From Linepithema humile (taxonomy: Eukaryota; Arthropoda; Insecta; Hymenoptera; Formicidae): a stretch of 64,000 nt of DNA. This document shows positions 1 through 15,021 of this stretch, piece by piece. The translations under genes were made by a program, and so were the position numbers. Where the stretch lies: assembly GCF_040581485.1 (NCBI RefSeq), contig NC_090129.1:7426501-7490500 (forward strand), given 5' to 3'. Within the stretch, counting starts at the first letter, position 1, and each line of letters begins with the position of its first letter. The notes beneath the pieces were generated by a model. The model was not told where the DNA came from. It saw only the letters and a program-made list of their open reading frames with translations, and did no database searches.

Positions 1-1489
1 TTGATGATGAGTGCGATTATGAATAATTATGAATTTACTTTACGTGAAACTGCAACGGGATGAGAGATAATAGCTGTTAATGTGCAAGATCCCTCATGCT
101 TGGATTTTTCAAAATAATATACAAATGTCACGTTATATTTATTCACCATTAATTCGTTAAACACTATCTTTATTCTAATAAAATAATAGAATTACTTGAT
201 ATCACATATTACAAATTTTAAGATTACAATTAAATATTTTGAAATTAAAATCGCCAATAGTTAAGAACTAGAACGTTCAAGAAGTGAGAAGGAAAGTATA
301 AAAATATTTAATATTCAAATTATATTTAATAAAAAAAAATATTTAATTAAATTTACGTTGAAAATCGTGATAAATGCTCAAGATGTAGATGTGCTCAATT
401 CATTACAATCAAGGTGAGACATAGTAAAAATAACTAGGATTAAAAATACGATAACATCCGATACGTAATACTGCGTGTATACCCACGCGAATGTCAGCAG
501 GAACAGCCAGCCGATGTAACGTCATAAGAAGATTGCAAAACACGCTCGAGAAACTGGTCGAGAAAGAGCACGCCAGTGCGCCTGCGATTAATATTTATCA
601 ACCCTCGCGATTAGTTAATCGCCATGCGGAACAATAAGCAAGCGGTGACGTAAATTGACGCCGATAATGACATCTAAATTGATCCTAAGAGACTTCTTTA
701 TTCAGAAAGTTATTGTCGAATAATAGTGTGAAATGCGCTTAAGGAGTCGACGGACGGTCGATCGAGTCGCACGGGAACGAAAAGGAGAGAACGAGAAGGG
801 GAGAGACAGAGAAGAAGAGACGGGTAGATGAAGATAGACGCACAGGAGAGAGCATCGCTGCTGCTGGACCGCTCAAAGCATCCATCCAGCGACGGATAGT
901 AACCGTTCAAAGGCCACTGGCCGACCCGACGGATGATTTATACGACCCGTTATGTCGTTCTACCCGCGTGTCTCACTTTTCCTTTTGTCTCGCGCGATAC
1001 ACTACTTTCCAAATTGCTTCGTCCATTCAGCTTCTTGCCCAGCGGAAGAACGATCGTGTACTCTGCCCTTATCGACGTCGAACTAATGTAATTCCGATTA
1101 TCGGAACGATTGTATATATACGTCAATTGATATCGTTGGAGCTTTTATGTGCCACCTGGCACCGCTATCAATTTTGATGAGAAGATAATTGTAGAGTATC
1201 ATACAAGATAAAAAGATCTTTTCCCGTTGCAGAAAGACTGCAAATGTTCATTATAATTCATCAAAGTCTAGATTTCTATAGAAATTCAGTATCCTCGTGT
1301 TTTTAAAAGAGATCGAAGAATATAAAAAATAATTGCAACTAAAAAGTGCACGAGAGAAAATAATTTTCTCTTCTATCGAAGAAGATGTTTTCGAACTCGA
1401 AGTGACATTTTTACTCTGATGGATAGGAAAAAATATTACATAAACAACCATAGTTACATAAAGAAGTAAAAAAATGAAGAGATAATTAC
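1..1489 (-). other. Rap-GEF intron downstream of exon C (partial)
   Basis: The intron begins with donor GTAATTAT at 1489 and runs off the left edge of the window. The sequence is AT-rich with a purine-rich stretch around 775-850. I saw no convincing second exon, RNA gene or repeat element in it. Confidence 0.8.
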
Positions 1490-1591
1490 CGTGTCATCGA
1501 AGACCAGGTTGACCTGACGATGGTCGGTTATGGGGTGGGGGTGCGGTGGTCGATGCATCCTTACTCCGCCATGAACTTCCGGGTAATCGAT
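1490..1591 (-). CDS. Gef26: Rap guanine nucleotide exchange factor 2 (PDZ-GEF), internal exon C
   Basis: This 102-nt exon is flanked by acceptor TTGTGTCTTTTACAG and donor GTAATTAT. It is 34 codons long and phase 0 at both ends. It opens with IDYPEV, which directly continues SEMIV of exon B to give the family signature LEPSEMIVIDYPE. It then runs into a His/Pro/Arg-rich linker (VRMHRPPHPHPITDHR) and ends QVNLVFDDT. In vertebrate RAPGEF2 the same linker starts with an acidic stretch (VVDYMDENEEYF), so the basic His-Pro composition is lineage-specific or at least divergent. The linker leads toward the second, better-conserved cNMP-binding domain, which must be encoded to the left of position 1. 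The two other frames of the exon are not supported by continuity with exon B. Confidence 0.92.
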
Positions 1592-4500
1592 CTGTAAAAG
1601 ACACAAAGTTTATAACAAGCCGATAAGTGAACTATAAATAATGTATTATATACATATAGGGCGTACAATTTATTGATCTTGGCCAGAGAACGATTATGCG
1701 CGTGTTCGTAATAAAATGTTTCAACGATCATCTCGAAAAATGATATTGATTTCAATTTTCAAGCTTGATATAGTTGAGTCTACGCTAACTCATCCATATA
1801 ATTGAGACAGATAAATGTCATATATACGGGATATTCCAGAGCTATCGTTAGTACTTTTATCTGTCGACTTTATCAGTTTAAAGTCCGATCTTTATTAGCA
1901 AAAGTTTCATTGCAATTTATTTATATATATATATACACACAACTTTTTAATCTTTGGAGTATTAAACATCTTTATTACATCAAAGAACACCGCAATTAAA
2001 AAATAAGATTTAGTTATTTATTTTTACCTAAGACGTTATTATATCAATACCATTTTATTTTTAGTTAGCAAATCAAAATCGATTAAGATCGCTTTATTTT
2101 CGTTAAAACTGTTCCATCTTATAAATACAGACGACATTTAGAAACGACACTATCTGTTATCTTAAGTATTCATTATTTATTTATCTCACAGAATTCAAGT
2201 TTAGCTCATCGATAAGCTAAATCTTATTATTTTTGCATATACAATGTTATTTGTTAAAGACAATTTAGGACATCGTATAGAACGAAGAAGTACATAACGC
2301 AACTGCAGCACCCTAGCGCATACGCAGGTGACGCCACGTCAGATTAGATTATCAACGAGCAATAAGGGTCCGTAAAAGGAGATATGATCAGGCGTCTTAC
2401 TGCGTAAAATTTACTCTTAATATAAATTGTAACGCGCTATTTTTCATCCAGTTATTCAACCCGTATACAATAATCAACGTAGAAATGTTCAGACACGTCG
2501 AATATCTAAATGATTCAATATTAACTATCTTATCCGACTTTCCTAACATAATTACGTTTCCAAAAAAAGACAGAAAAAGATCACCAGATGGTGATATTTA
2601 ATCGAAGTTTAATATCCTAATTTTTTATTGATAATGTGATCAAGAATAAAAAGTAGATATTGATTAATTGTAAAATTATACCATAAGTAATATTAGGTCA
2701 TTCAAAATTTCAGAAGACGATATGTATGAATTAATGTATGACGAAGATACACAGCAGATGGTAGCCGCTATAAATTTGAAAGTGGAATTAAGTGCGCAAT
2801 GTAGAACCAATTTCGCTAACAAGGTTCCCAATACAAGTTGAATACCATGATAATATATATGCTCTGAGGTAAATATATTATTCACAAAGTAAAGCGAAGC
2901 AAATTTGATGGAGATAATTCAAAACGCACGTGTAAATAAAACGATTTTAATTGAAAAATCGTTTAAAATCGCATACCTCAACGTTTTCATTAATATATTT
3001 ATCGAATTTCTCAAGAGAGGGAAATATTAATTATTGTTTTCATGATAATAAACTCCGCATGTTTCTTAATTAGAGAATCATTAATTTTATATTATAACGC
3101 TATTAAAAAGTCGTTATCTCAAGTTTTGAATAACAATGTCAGGTACATCAACTCTATGCTCTCGCTACGATTGTGCCTCTTTTTCGGCTGACATACATCG
3201 GCATTCGTTGCTGAACAGTGACGAAAAAAAAGGATGAAAGAGACAATGAGACGAGTGCGCTTCAGGCCGGAACTCGTAGGCCGGACTTCCGGTTGATACG
3301 CCAGTTATACGTCCCATTCATGGAACCGCTCCCTCGTGATGCGATTGTTAGAATGAATGTTTAGCCAATTTCGGGATGAAAGTTCAGTTTCTATCGGCGA
3401 TCGATCGTGCAGCACGACGTTCCGATTTGGTATTTTGCGCGGTCGCATATGTTACCGCGACACAAAAAGGAGTTTGGCTGTTCATCGTGGCGTAGAAGAA
3501 ATGACAAAGCGTTACTTGCAGATTTTTCAAACAATCGGTATTCTATCCACGCAGTCATTAAAACAGAATTGGAAACTAATTCTAAATTTACTTCGATATT
3601 CTGTTTAATTCTGTTTAATTCTAGTGACTAATTCTTATAATTCTTCGTAATTCTCTATAATTCTTAATTAATTCTAATAATTTTATTTCAACATCAAATT
3701 ATTTTAATTAAACTTCTTACATTATATTTCATAAAAAATTATATTATTTAATAATGTCAATTGTCATTTTCAATTTTGAGATATCAGTGACAAAATTTTA
3801 TCATTCTTTTTGTAGCTATAACAAAATAACATGTTGTACAATTACACTTTCTCCTTACTTAATCGTGTTTAATAAAAACATGCGTGACATTTCAGAATCA
3901 GCAATCGAAGGCAAAACACGATCGTGATGCAACGTATAAACAGACGATGCAGAATGTGCATAATTCTTGACATAACGGTTGAATTAAGTATTTCTCACAT
4001 TAAGTATGAATACAACCCAATAGCGAATTATTCAGGCAAAAATGTTTAACGATACTTTTAAAATTCTACATCCAGGGCATGCTTTATCAGAAAAAATACG
4101 ACTTTTATATCAGAATGTATATGCTTTCTCTTAACCATATCCGGTTCCTGAGTTAAGCCGATATCTTATCTCGTAACGTTTGGTAATTCCACAAAAATTA
4201 AACCATTATCCAAAATAAACTAACACATAAAGATATGAATTGATAAACTGTTCGTAAAAATTGTTAGCGCAACACAAATAATATAAAATTATTTTTTAAT
4301 AATTACTTAAATACGATAGAATAGAGTAAAAAGTAATGTTTTTGGATGCAAAAATATTATTAGCTTTTATGATTATTAATTATCTTCACGAGCAGTTAAC
4401 TGCGATCTCTCAAACAAAAATTACTCTCTCAATTGTACGCTCCCATTCATGCCATTCGCCATTCTCCTATATTGTGCGCCCAATCTCTGCGTGGGACTTC

Positions 4501-6138
4501 CGACCCGTGTGCGTGGGCGGTATGCATCCACATACGCGTGTACATCGGATGAGATAAAACGATCATAAAAAAATGCAAGTTTATCTCTTCATTCTTTACA
4601 TTCTCGAGTATCAATGACCCCTTTTGATAATCGCTAGATATGATCACAAGATAATCAACTAAAAGGATACGCTATCGAGATCGATAATCAGAATTTTGTA
4701 TAAAATTAAAGTGACAATTTCCGCAACACAGCACCGAAACAAAAATAAGACCAATAATTAATGAAAATCATTAATAAAGACAAAAATTCTATAATAATAT
4801 AAGATTTAATTAATGTTTAATTCCAGGGTTATAACTCATAAATTTTGTTGGATATTTTTCATCAAAATTGAAGTGTTTTTTACTAGTGATTGGTGAAATT
4901 TCACGCACAGATATCTTTGTTTTTAAATGTCAAAGCCGAAGTTAATAAAAAGAATGATAAATTTGTATTGCACAATTTACTCGATTTAATGCGTAGATTT
5001 TTAAATACAATGGACTTCTTTTTTACCTCGGATGACACAATCGATAAAGTTCTGGGTGTACCAGGCCAGCTTCTGGACAACGAGCGTCCTTTCCGTCTTC
5101 TTACGACGACCCGAGGTCGTCCAGTCCTACTCGTGTGTTTCAACATCGTCGATAATTTAATCGTTTAATTACAAAACGCTCGATTTTACACTACTTCCAC
5201 GTTGTTTCTTCATTGTCACTCATGAATCGAATGACAGATATCACATTTCAGTATATCAGCCACATGATCAATCATATGGTAGATTCAACTTTGTGCAATG
5301 TTTTGTTTTTAATAAAGCACGTTTTCACTGATAAGACACTTCTAAGAGACTTTGAGTCACGTAGAGCAAAGAAAAAAATACTGTGCTGTAAACAATAAAG
5401 AATATCTCGTACGAACTTAGCTGGTAAATTATGGCGAACGAACAGTGCGTGTTATGGTGCATTCATAATTAACTTAATGCTTTCATCTAATTGCAGCGAT
5501 TCTATCGGTTCGTGTAGCGAGGACCTCGTAAACTTTGCAATCTCAAGGTTGACGTCAACAGCGTCGGCTTCCATAAAATTAACATAACTATCTTATTTAG
5601 AGCACGTTCGAGATTCTACACGCGTGCATGCTGCACATGTCCGTAACTCGCGCGGAGAACTGAATCGCTCACAATTCTTGAAGAGGGCCAAAGACCGAGC
5701 AGCTGGTCACGTGACTATGTGAACTCAGGAACGTAGAAAGTGTTATCATATGTCACGATGTATATTTTTCCACCGCCACACAAAATCTAGCGTGATATTG
5801 AAGGAATTAGAACTTGACACAAAATAACTTATGTAAATAAACGTATAAACAATTTAGTTTGATAAATTGAAATAGATATTGCTATTATAAAAAATTGGGA
5901 AGTACAATAATTAATTAATAAATGAATAAAATTACATTTAATGTATACAAAACATATAAATTATTCAATGTATAATAAAGAATTGATCTTTTTCTAGACA
6001 ATATTTTTTATTATTTATAAAAAACCTCAAATTAAATTAGTGAATAATGAGAGTTTTTATTATTCTTGATTTTCAAGATGTTGATCTCATTTAATTAAAA
6101 TATTATTTTACAGTAAAATTGATTTTGCGTCAGATGTT

Positions 6139-6155
6139 AAAAAAAAAAAAAAAAA
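6139..6155. repeat. Poly(A) tract
   Basis: A run of 17 A in intronic sequence. Confidence 0.95.
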
Positions 6156-9100
6156 TCCTAATTGCCTTGAGGAGAAACTTCAAATGTCGCACATGTGTTA
6201 ATGTAGAAAGTGACACTGTTTCTTCCTCGAAAGAATTTTAAAAAATGTAAAACTTATGTTAGTCTAGAATCTGAGACAAATCCCTAACAAAACAACAGGA
6301 GGTCCCTTAAAAGACCACTTTAAAGTTATTTTTTGGTTTATTACAAGTACTTCTCCTACTTAAGATAATACTCAGAAAAGTGCATCAAAATGCATTTTTA
6401 TTATCCAAGAAATTAATTTATTATTATTAATAGCTTTAAAATATTAAATCTCAAAAAATAATTAAATTATAATTTACAAAAACTTTATTAAAATATTTGA
6501 GGTGTAATAAAATTATTTTGAATTGTAAAATCTTAAATTTCTACGTGTAATATAGTGTATAATTATTTTTAAATGCTACTAAATGAGAAAAATAGAACAA
6601 TCTTATTGATCTTATTGATGACAAAACATTAAATGTAAGATTATTCATTGACCAATTTAAAACCGATAATATTTTTTATATACTACTACCCAATCGTTTT
6701 ATAAGAATGTTATAAAAGTTACATGCAATTTAAAATTATGCGTAATACATTCGTGACAAATTTTGAAACCATAATTTGACAATATCGCGTATACATAAAG
6801 CTAAACGTTGAATAAGATGTAAATTACAGCATGGGCTGAGAAGAAACGCGTTGACGCGCATAAACTGTCTCTCCAAGTTGTGCGCTACGAGAAGTCTACA
6901 TTACGGCGGCTGTACGCACACGGATGTACCGAGCTAAAAATTTCTCGCTGGGACCTCCACGAACGAGCAGCAACGCCGTATTCATACAGCGCGGCACGGC
7001 CTGTCTACTTTATTTTCGGTTCTTCCTGCGCTCTCCCGACACCATTGGCGTCATCCAGTAGTCCTAAAAACCGGGCGTGCAAGAAAGATTCGTGAAAACG
7101 CCAACAGAATTCGTCAACGAAAAACACATTGCCCGGTTGCCTATGGAGAAAGATAAAAATAGCATCGTCGTGTTCCGACCGAAAGCGAGGAAGAAATTTG
7201 CACAGTATGCGCAGAGTGACGAACGAATGGCAAATATCCTTTTTTTTTTTCACAGAGAAGAAACTGCCAAAATGTGCGATAAGTCGCCACGAGGCAAGAG
7301 ATAGCAAAAATATTTTTTCCGGCGATAATGTACGGTTTGCAGCTGTGATAACCCGCAGATAGTAAGAAAGATTGAAAAAATATTTTCCACGAAATTGCCG
7401 GAGTACATAAAACCAACAGAAACAGACTCGTGTTTGAGAAATCGACGCCGAGACAGATAACGGGAGAAGATAACATGCAGATGTTTCCGCATAGAAATCG
7501 TATCGAACGAATCGCGATTTGAATTGTGATTACCTAAGTTGCTGAACAATTATCGTTTCGAAACTTCGTTATTATCCGCGTGTGTCCGCTCTTGTTAAAT
7601 TATCGTTTCCATTCTCGCCTTCCGAGAAGCTATATACGTATTCACTGAAACACTATTAGAGACGGAACACTAAAGACTCTCACGCTACCGAAAACTGTTA
7701 AGTAATCGATAGGACGACGTCAAAGGGCTCTTCTCTTCCAAAGACTTCCAAAAAAAAAAATCATTTATGATCGATGACGCGATATCGAAAGATTCAGCAC
7801 CTATTAAGGGATCCTTTGTAACTATGTCAGACAACTATCCCGAAACGAATCCTGCCATAATCACCTCCTCAAGTTCACACGGAATGCAACACATCTCTCT
7901 CTTTGACACGCTATTAATTATTGTAAAACACTTCGTTTACACTCCTACGCTAATCACACAATTAATCATTACTGTGTATTTCAATTAGTCAATGCGCCGC
8001 GTCTGAAAAACACGAACGTCAACTTTCAGCCGGACGCTCATCGACCACTCCGAACGAGGCACGAAAAGCGACTGGAGCCGCCGCTCATCCGCCACGATAA
8101 GCACGCTATCTTCTCCACGGATGTTCATTTTTTGTCGCGTGCATGAACACTTAATCATCACCGCAATCGCCATACGGGGGACAGTTCTATCTTCCATGCA
8201 ACGAGGAATGTAGTGTCAACCGCTCGAGGGGAGATCGTCCGTGGCGTCCAATTTATGCACCCCCCTCAAAATGGATCGGTCGTGTCATTAATTTGCCAAC
8301 GCGTGTTCATTTGCCGTAATTTATTATAAGTTGACACATTGCACAAGATTAAGCATATTTGCTCTCGTCGATAAATCCTTTTGGACTATAAATCCTTTGC
8401 GAATTAAGCCTCAAGAGTACGAGCTAATAAAATTTTATTCTTTATCTTTCAAATGGGTTTGGATTTAATTTGAATTTAAAAACACTACTTTTAAATATAT
8501 TTGAAATAAAATTTACTATATAAAAGAGAGATAAAATGTAATATTATCATATCAAGGTCTGTCATAAAAATCAATGTCATTCTCGATTTCAGGAAAGGAA
8601 GAGGAAATGTTATATGTTAAGATAAGCCGCAAAATGGCGAAATTTATACCAGATGTTTCAAGATGTTAAGCAACATATCCCGCTACTCAATATACACGAT
8701 ATCCAAATATCCGTCATCGTCGTACATCGTCGTTATCGCGTCTTATCGCAACAATTAAAGACAACATTCTTACATCATATTATAAATAGTTACCGAAATT
8801 ATCAGAGAACTTCGCTCGCACGTGATTCTATAGTACATATATATATATATATATCCACACACGTGTCCTACTACGAGGCATGAATGAAAAGTCGATCATA
8901 CGATGCACACGCACGCACGTATGAGACGTAAGCATTCACACATATCCGCGCTTCGGGGAATCGATACAGACGCATCAGCCGCACAACTCGGCGCGACAAG
9001 CCGTCGTATCATGTGTCGCACCTTCGCCTACTCGCCTTCCGCCGCAGAATTACGCAGAGCAATCGCGATAATGTGTGGGCAATGTATAGTCGCGAGCTTA

Positions 9101-10666
9101 ATCGTAACCTATAATCGGTGGACCGTACTGCGCTGGCATACCTGCGACTGCCGTGCTTCGCCAATACGCCTGAGAGCGTAGGTAGGTAAGCAGCGACAGG
9201 TTGCAGGTGCATCTAGCGGCGCTCGAGAAAAAGATCTAGGTCGAACGACTACGTCATATGCCACAGTTGACGACGGTTTGCTTTTATTGCTTCCCGAGAT
9301 CTCGTATCGATCGTTCACAGATGGATACGCACGTATGTATCGTATGAATCAAAATAAATATGTACACAGGTCACATCGTTTCACCACACATTTAAGATTG
9401 TATAAATCAGCCAAAAGAAAAATAATATAATATAAAGGTATAAAATAATATAATATAAAAATAATATAAAGGAAAGAATTTTCAGGTCATCACATTGTAT
9501 TACTTTTTCTTTTCACAGCGCGTTTGCATGAGATCTATTTCAGCACTTCCGGAAAATTATTCGTATTCCGTGAGCCGATTGAGTCGCACAATAAAATTAC
9601 AAAACACATGAGCGCGAGAAATAATTCCATTACATTCGCGATTTAAAGAAGAATTAAAGGAAATTAAAGATGCGTTTCAATACTGAAAAGAGATAGCACA
9701 TTTCCTGCGCCGGAAGTCTGCCGACTTGGAACGTGTGTTTAAAAGGGGCCAGGGAATACGATACTCGTAGACAGAGCGCAAACGAGTTCAAGGCGAACTG
9801 ACAGTTCTGACTGTTCTGATTAATAAGGTTTCGTCGATAAGAAGATATTCGTTGTGTGCGTCGATTAGTCTCGAAATAAATCGATGTATTATCAATCGAA
9901 TCAAATAACAAAAATAAACATAATAAATAATATAAATAAAAATTAATCAAATAATAAAAGAACTAAATATTAAAAAACTATAAAAAAATTATTTAAAAAA
10001 TGGTGACAAAGTTTTTTTAATTGTGGCATCTGTTTTTCTCTTAAAAATTTCAAAGACAATTATATGCGTCATATTTACATCCCGATTAATGATTGCTGAA
10101 TCTACATAAAAAAATGCAGAATCTACGTAAACTAAAAATCACATCAAATACACGACGTATCATGTAGTTAAAAATTTACATGGTGAAAATGCATCTCTCT
10201 TTGGAAGAAAGAAAGAACTCAAATCGCGCAGACGTCCGGCGAAATTTACAGGCGGGAAAAAAGAGAGGCGCGGCTCTCGTGGCGGCCTCGCATAAACGGG
10301 GAACGTGTTGTCTGGGCGAAGATTTATTTTCGGAGCGGATCTGGTCGCTTTCTTTCGCTCTTTCCGTTTTTCCATTCTGGCGAAACCGACGCGATGTTTC
10401 GCATTTTTTATCGCGTCCGAGAAAAATCCCGCGTGTTTCATTCGTTATCCTCGCACCGCGATTCCGAGAACTGTTAACCGTAACGGATCAAGATCATATA
10501 CTTTACGATACAGCGGCTAATAAGCTGCCTTTATGTCGTTGGGTCATTATGTCAACCGGGCACGCTATTCAAATAGGTCGACGTTACAGGCGCCGCTTTG
10601 TCACCCTACTTGACATTTTCCGTCGCGCCCCCGCCCTTTCACAAGATATAAACTACATAGAAGAGC

Positions 10667-10670
<4 letters not shown>

Positions 10671-10698
<28 letters not shown>
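10671..10698. repeat. (CT)14 microsatellite
   Basis: A perfect 28-bp CT run lies at the end of a GC-richer patch in the 14-kb intron. It reads as GA on the Rap-GEF sense strand. Confidence 0.95.
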
Positions 10699-10701
<3 letters not shown>

Positions 10702-13700
10702 AATTTATAATTAAATTCTGGCTACTATAAACCACAAGTAGCTTTAGTATATACATTGGCTGCGGGAACGAATATTTAATTAAACAGACAAAATTACAAG
10801 CAAATAAATATTTATATGATCGCCATATTTTTATATTAAAAAAATGTATACTATTGATAGCTATAATAATATAATGTTTATCAGTATATGTAACAGAATG
10901 TCTGAAGACTGCAAGCAATGCGCTTAAATATGCAACGTGAAGTATTCCAGTTATTCTATAACAAACCCGCATATCTTTTGCAATAACGGTTGAAATGAAC
11001 AATGTACAACATCAGAGCAGTATCTGGTATGGTAAAGTATGCCAAAAGGCAAGAAGGCACGAGGTCAGAGTTTATTCGGTACACCAAAGTATGCCATGGT
11101 AGTAAGTCAATCGCACTTTTTGTCAGATCTCAGCTTACAGCAAAAACCGATTATTAACACCGTCGCTATTCAGAATTTTGATTACATTACAAGAACAGAA
11201 AGCTAGAATGTCATATATTAGAAATTTCTAAAAAGTCTGAAGGAGTATATAAAGATTTACAAAGTAACTTGTATAAGAAGGCTGAATCACATGATTGCTT
11301 TCAAGCTCCATTTATCTAATATACTATATATAAATTTCTCATCTAATATATAAACATTACAAAGATTAGTCAGCTACATTTAATTCAAGATAATCGCGTT
11401 ATGAATGTAGACTATAAAGAAAAACCTCATCCTCAAGATGGCGCCAAGTTAAAAGAGTCCAAAGATAAAACTGAAATCTGAGTAATATCAATGACGAGTC
11501 ATAACCCCGATTTTATTTAACTTCCTGCGCGCTTGTAATGAATCCTTATCCAAAGACGCTTACGCATGACGGATGTGGCATCGTCCGCGATGTATTTTAC
11601 GTAAATCCGCATGTTGAACATTCCACTTACGATACGCGAAAGTCTGTCATTGAATTAAAAAAAAGTGTACTCCGCAATCTGATATCGAAGCGATCTTGAA
11701 AATTGCACGAATTGCTCCCAGTTTGTATTACGTCGAATCCGGTTCGTCAACAGGCGACTCGGCAGACTTGCTCGCATCTCCGTTCGACGAGAAATAATTG
11801 TGCAACACAGAGATCGCAATTTGTATAATTGCATAATTAGGTGCACGAAGTGTGCTCGCGCGCGGAACGAACCGGCACGGAAATCGTAGCAGCAGCACAG
11901 CAATCGACGTAATTAATTTTTTTCTTTACTTTTCCCTATTACTGTGTCAACGCGCGAACGCCCAGGATGCGTTTCCATCGTTTCCGCGAGATGCTAGCTA
12001 GCAGTCTAGCGATAGTTGATACGGTAAAGTAGGAGGAACGTGATCGGGAAGAGAGAAATGTCTGCAGAGCGGATTATTTGCGGCGCAGTGGTATTATAGC
12101 TACAACTTGTTGGTCTCCGGAGCGAAGTTTCGCTATTTGTTCGTTCAGAATACGGTAGCCGTAATGATCGATTCGACTCCGGTTATCGGTTTTCCCATGG
12201 AAATTGGCCTGCGCGCGTACTTTTCCGTGTAAATAGGAAGTTTCCCTTTGAGGGATAACTTTCCTTTCACATGAAAAAGGATATCGTCATATTGAAAGTT
12301 TCTGCCGTCTCTCGAATGTGATTGACGATTTACTTGCTCGGTATACGCAGCGGATAAACACCGATCAACGAATTTGTTTCAATTATTGTTTCCGATAACG
12401 ACAATCTCGTACAGTTTCTCCTACACATAAACATACAATTTGCAAACGTCGCGTTGGTCATCGGCGCATTCATAGCTTTGACGAAGATGTTCTTTTTTTT
12501 TATATTTCACAAATATTCATGGCGTAATTGGAATTTTTATCCATTACATGAAAATCTCGTTCTATCTCTCTAAACCAGAAAAAAACCGATAAATACTAAT
12601 AAAATCAAAATATAGTGCTAAATTTATCGACCTATCTTTTTTTACTATCCGTATATTTTTTGAAATTTATAGCAAAATTCTCCGTGAAAATTTTATAAGA
12701 AACTATATAGTACGTATATACGTACGATATGAATAATAAGATTCAATCGATGATCGAGTTCCACAGCGAATAAAGACGATTTATCCTTCATGAGCGCGGC
12801 GTCGAGCGTCGACGTGCTTCGAAAGACGTCTGATGTGTTGTTTGTCACTGGCGATAAGCTTCTTGAAAATTGCACGCACCAACGATGCATCGAAGTATAG
12901 AACGCAAACGCATATTCGGTTACGCAATTAATGCCCGCATCCTGAGCAATACGACACCGCGCGTTTATGTTCTAAGCAACACGTCCCACAAGTATATCGT
13001 TTCCTTAACCGTATTATTAGTAAGTAACTCTTGTTTATCGCGTACAAAATTAGGAATTAAATTAAAGTGAAAAACACGTCTTTATTTCCTATTTATTTCA
13101 TTGAAATTGAAAAACGAAATTTACCTCTGAGTCTGCAAATCTCCTCCTCTAATACTCCTCTAATACTAAAAAATAGTAGTGGATTCCGCGGTAATGATTA
13201 CTCTTCATTCGAAGCGTCGAGATCAGTAATGCAGCGCGGCACAATAAGCTTTCGGATGGCGCATATGAGTAAGGCGACAGAGATAAAGTGCTACGATGCC
13301 ATGGGAGGAAGGTTAAAGGTCAGACGTCCAATTCACATATCAGGTCACAGAGACGCCTGAGGGCGCACGTGAACTCGCGTGTACCATCCTGCCTGGATGC
13401 TATCAATATTTTCCCGACGTTGCGTCGAAGGAAATTCCACTCATCAACAAATGTGCGATCAGAATCTGCTACAATCGATAAATGTTCCTTGTCCTCGTGA
13501 TAAAAATTGCCGTCGATATTTTACATCTCGCGTAAACATGTGGAAAAATTAAATAAATCGGGTCAAAAGTCATCCATAGTTCATATTTTTAGAAATACGA
13601 TTGATTCGAGCGGACTATTTTGTGAGTTTTTCAGCTAGCTCGAATGTGTGTTGCGAGAACGATAACGTAAAAGGTAAACTGCATTATTGAATCCTACAGC

Positions 13701-14100
13701 AAATCACATTGTTTCCCAATTGTATAAAAAAAATATTGATTATTCAGTGGAAAAAGTTGTGTTGTTCGCGAAGAATCCACACGTTGGCGGGAGGTGAATT
13801 AATTCTATAATTAACGTTTCGAAATAACAGATTGTGCAAATGAGTGTGGGTTGTGTGCGAAATTTCAAAGTTTAATATGAGCAAAAACAACGTGCCTGGT
13901 TATTACGACTGATAATCATTGGTAAACCGTTTCGCAAAATTAGGTATAGAACGTGTCGTTTAATACAAAACCTGGATTAGTTTCTACGCAAGTAATCCGG
14001 GCGCGTAATTGAAAATCGAATCTGCTAGATATGGAATGTAGGACTATATCCAATGTACTATAACATTTGCGCCTTTTTATTGCAGCCCACACAAATCAGA

Positions 14101-14175
14101 AAATATATTTAATAGTGTCAAAATATTTTTTTACGGAAATATATTTAATAGTGTCAAGCAAAAATATTTTTTACG
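14101..14175. repeat. Direct tandem duplication, 36-bp unit
   Basis: AAATATATTTAATAGTGTCA occurs at 14101 and again at 14137. Both copies are followed by an AAATATTTTTTTACG-like tail, with a small GCA insertion in the second copy. This is a recent, imperfect two-copy duplication in intronic AT-rich DNA. Confidence 0.9.
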
Positions 14176-14990
14176 AAATTTCCAAATAAATATGAAATCA
14201 CAATTAAAATAAAAGATGAGAAAGTGTATTTTAAATGTAAAACTGTAATTTTGAAAATTGTATTATGCTAAAAGACTACTTTTTTTATAAATATTATTTG
14301 CTATAATTAAATTTTGGTAAAAAAACTATATAAATAAAAAAAATTATGTACAAAAAATATGTTTCAAATTCTGCGCAAATTTAGAATATGTTTTAATTAT
14401 CATTTAGTATTATCATCATTATCGTGCGGTTTAATCGACTATCAGCAAGTAGTGTCATGCTATTTGTTGGTAAAGCAGTCGCTAGAGTGCCGTTACAGAT
14501 GGCAGCTCGAATCAGAAACTTAATTTTCTGTCCACGATTTAATTAGCAGCGTAAACCAGAAATTCTAACCACTTCATGCGCTCGAATAAAATTTACCTGG
14601 AATATCAGAATAATTTTATACAGCTCTACAATTATTGCAGCAACTACAAATGTAATTAAATTTAGATATGTGAATAATCATCGTTTCATCAAATGCTCTC
14701 GTATGGTCTGAAAAATATTCCATTATTGCATAAGAAAATTCCACTATATATATTACTGTTGCATTCCTTTCGTCTTCCGCAGAAAAAATGTAATAACGTG
14801 TATTATTCATTTATTATCCGCTTTTAATTTATTCTCTTCAGACTTTAAAATATAATGTATTATATATTTCAAAGAATTTATATATAAAAAACAAAAGATA
14901 TTTTTTTAAATAAAAGTTAAAATTCATGAAAATAATAGTTTGTTGAAAAGAACATTGTATAAGAAATAAATTACAGAATATGAAAGATTC

Positions 14991-15021
14991 ATTCAAACTG
15001 AATTCAAACTGAATTCAAACT
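14991..15021. repeat. 11-bp tandem repeat, about 2.8 copies
   Basis: The unit ATTCAAACTGA is repeated at 14991, 15002 and, partially, 15013. Confidence 0.9.

Noticed and set aside
10180..10710. 176-codon open frame on the plus strand
   Set aside because: It runs through a GC-richer patch into the (CT)14 repeat (SLSLSLS tail). There is no domain and no splice support, and an overlapping minus-strand frame is also open.
11680..11930. Minus-strand open stretch ending SPVDEPDST before a stop, in the intron between exons B and C
   Set aside because: Considered as an alternative terminal exon, but it has no ATG and no credible acceptor in phase 0.
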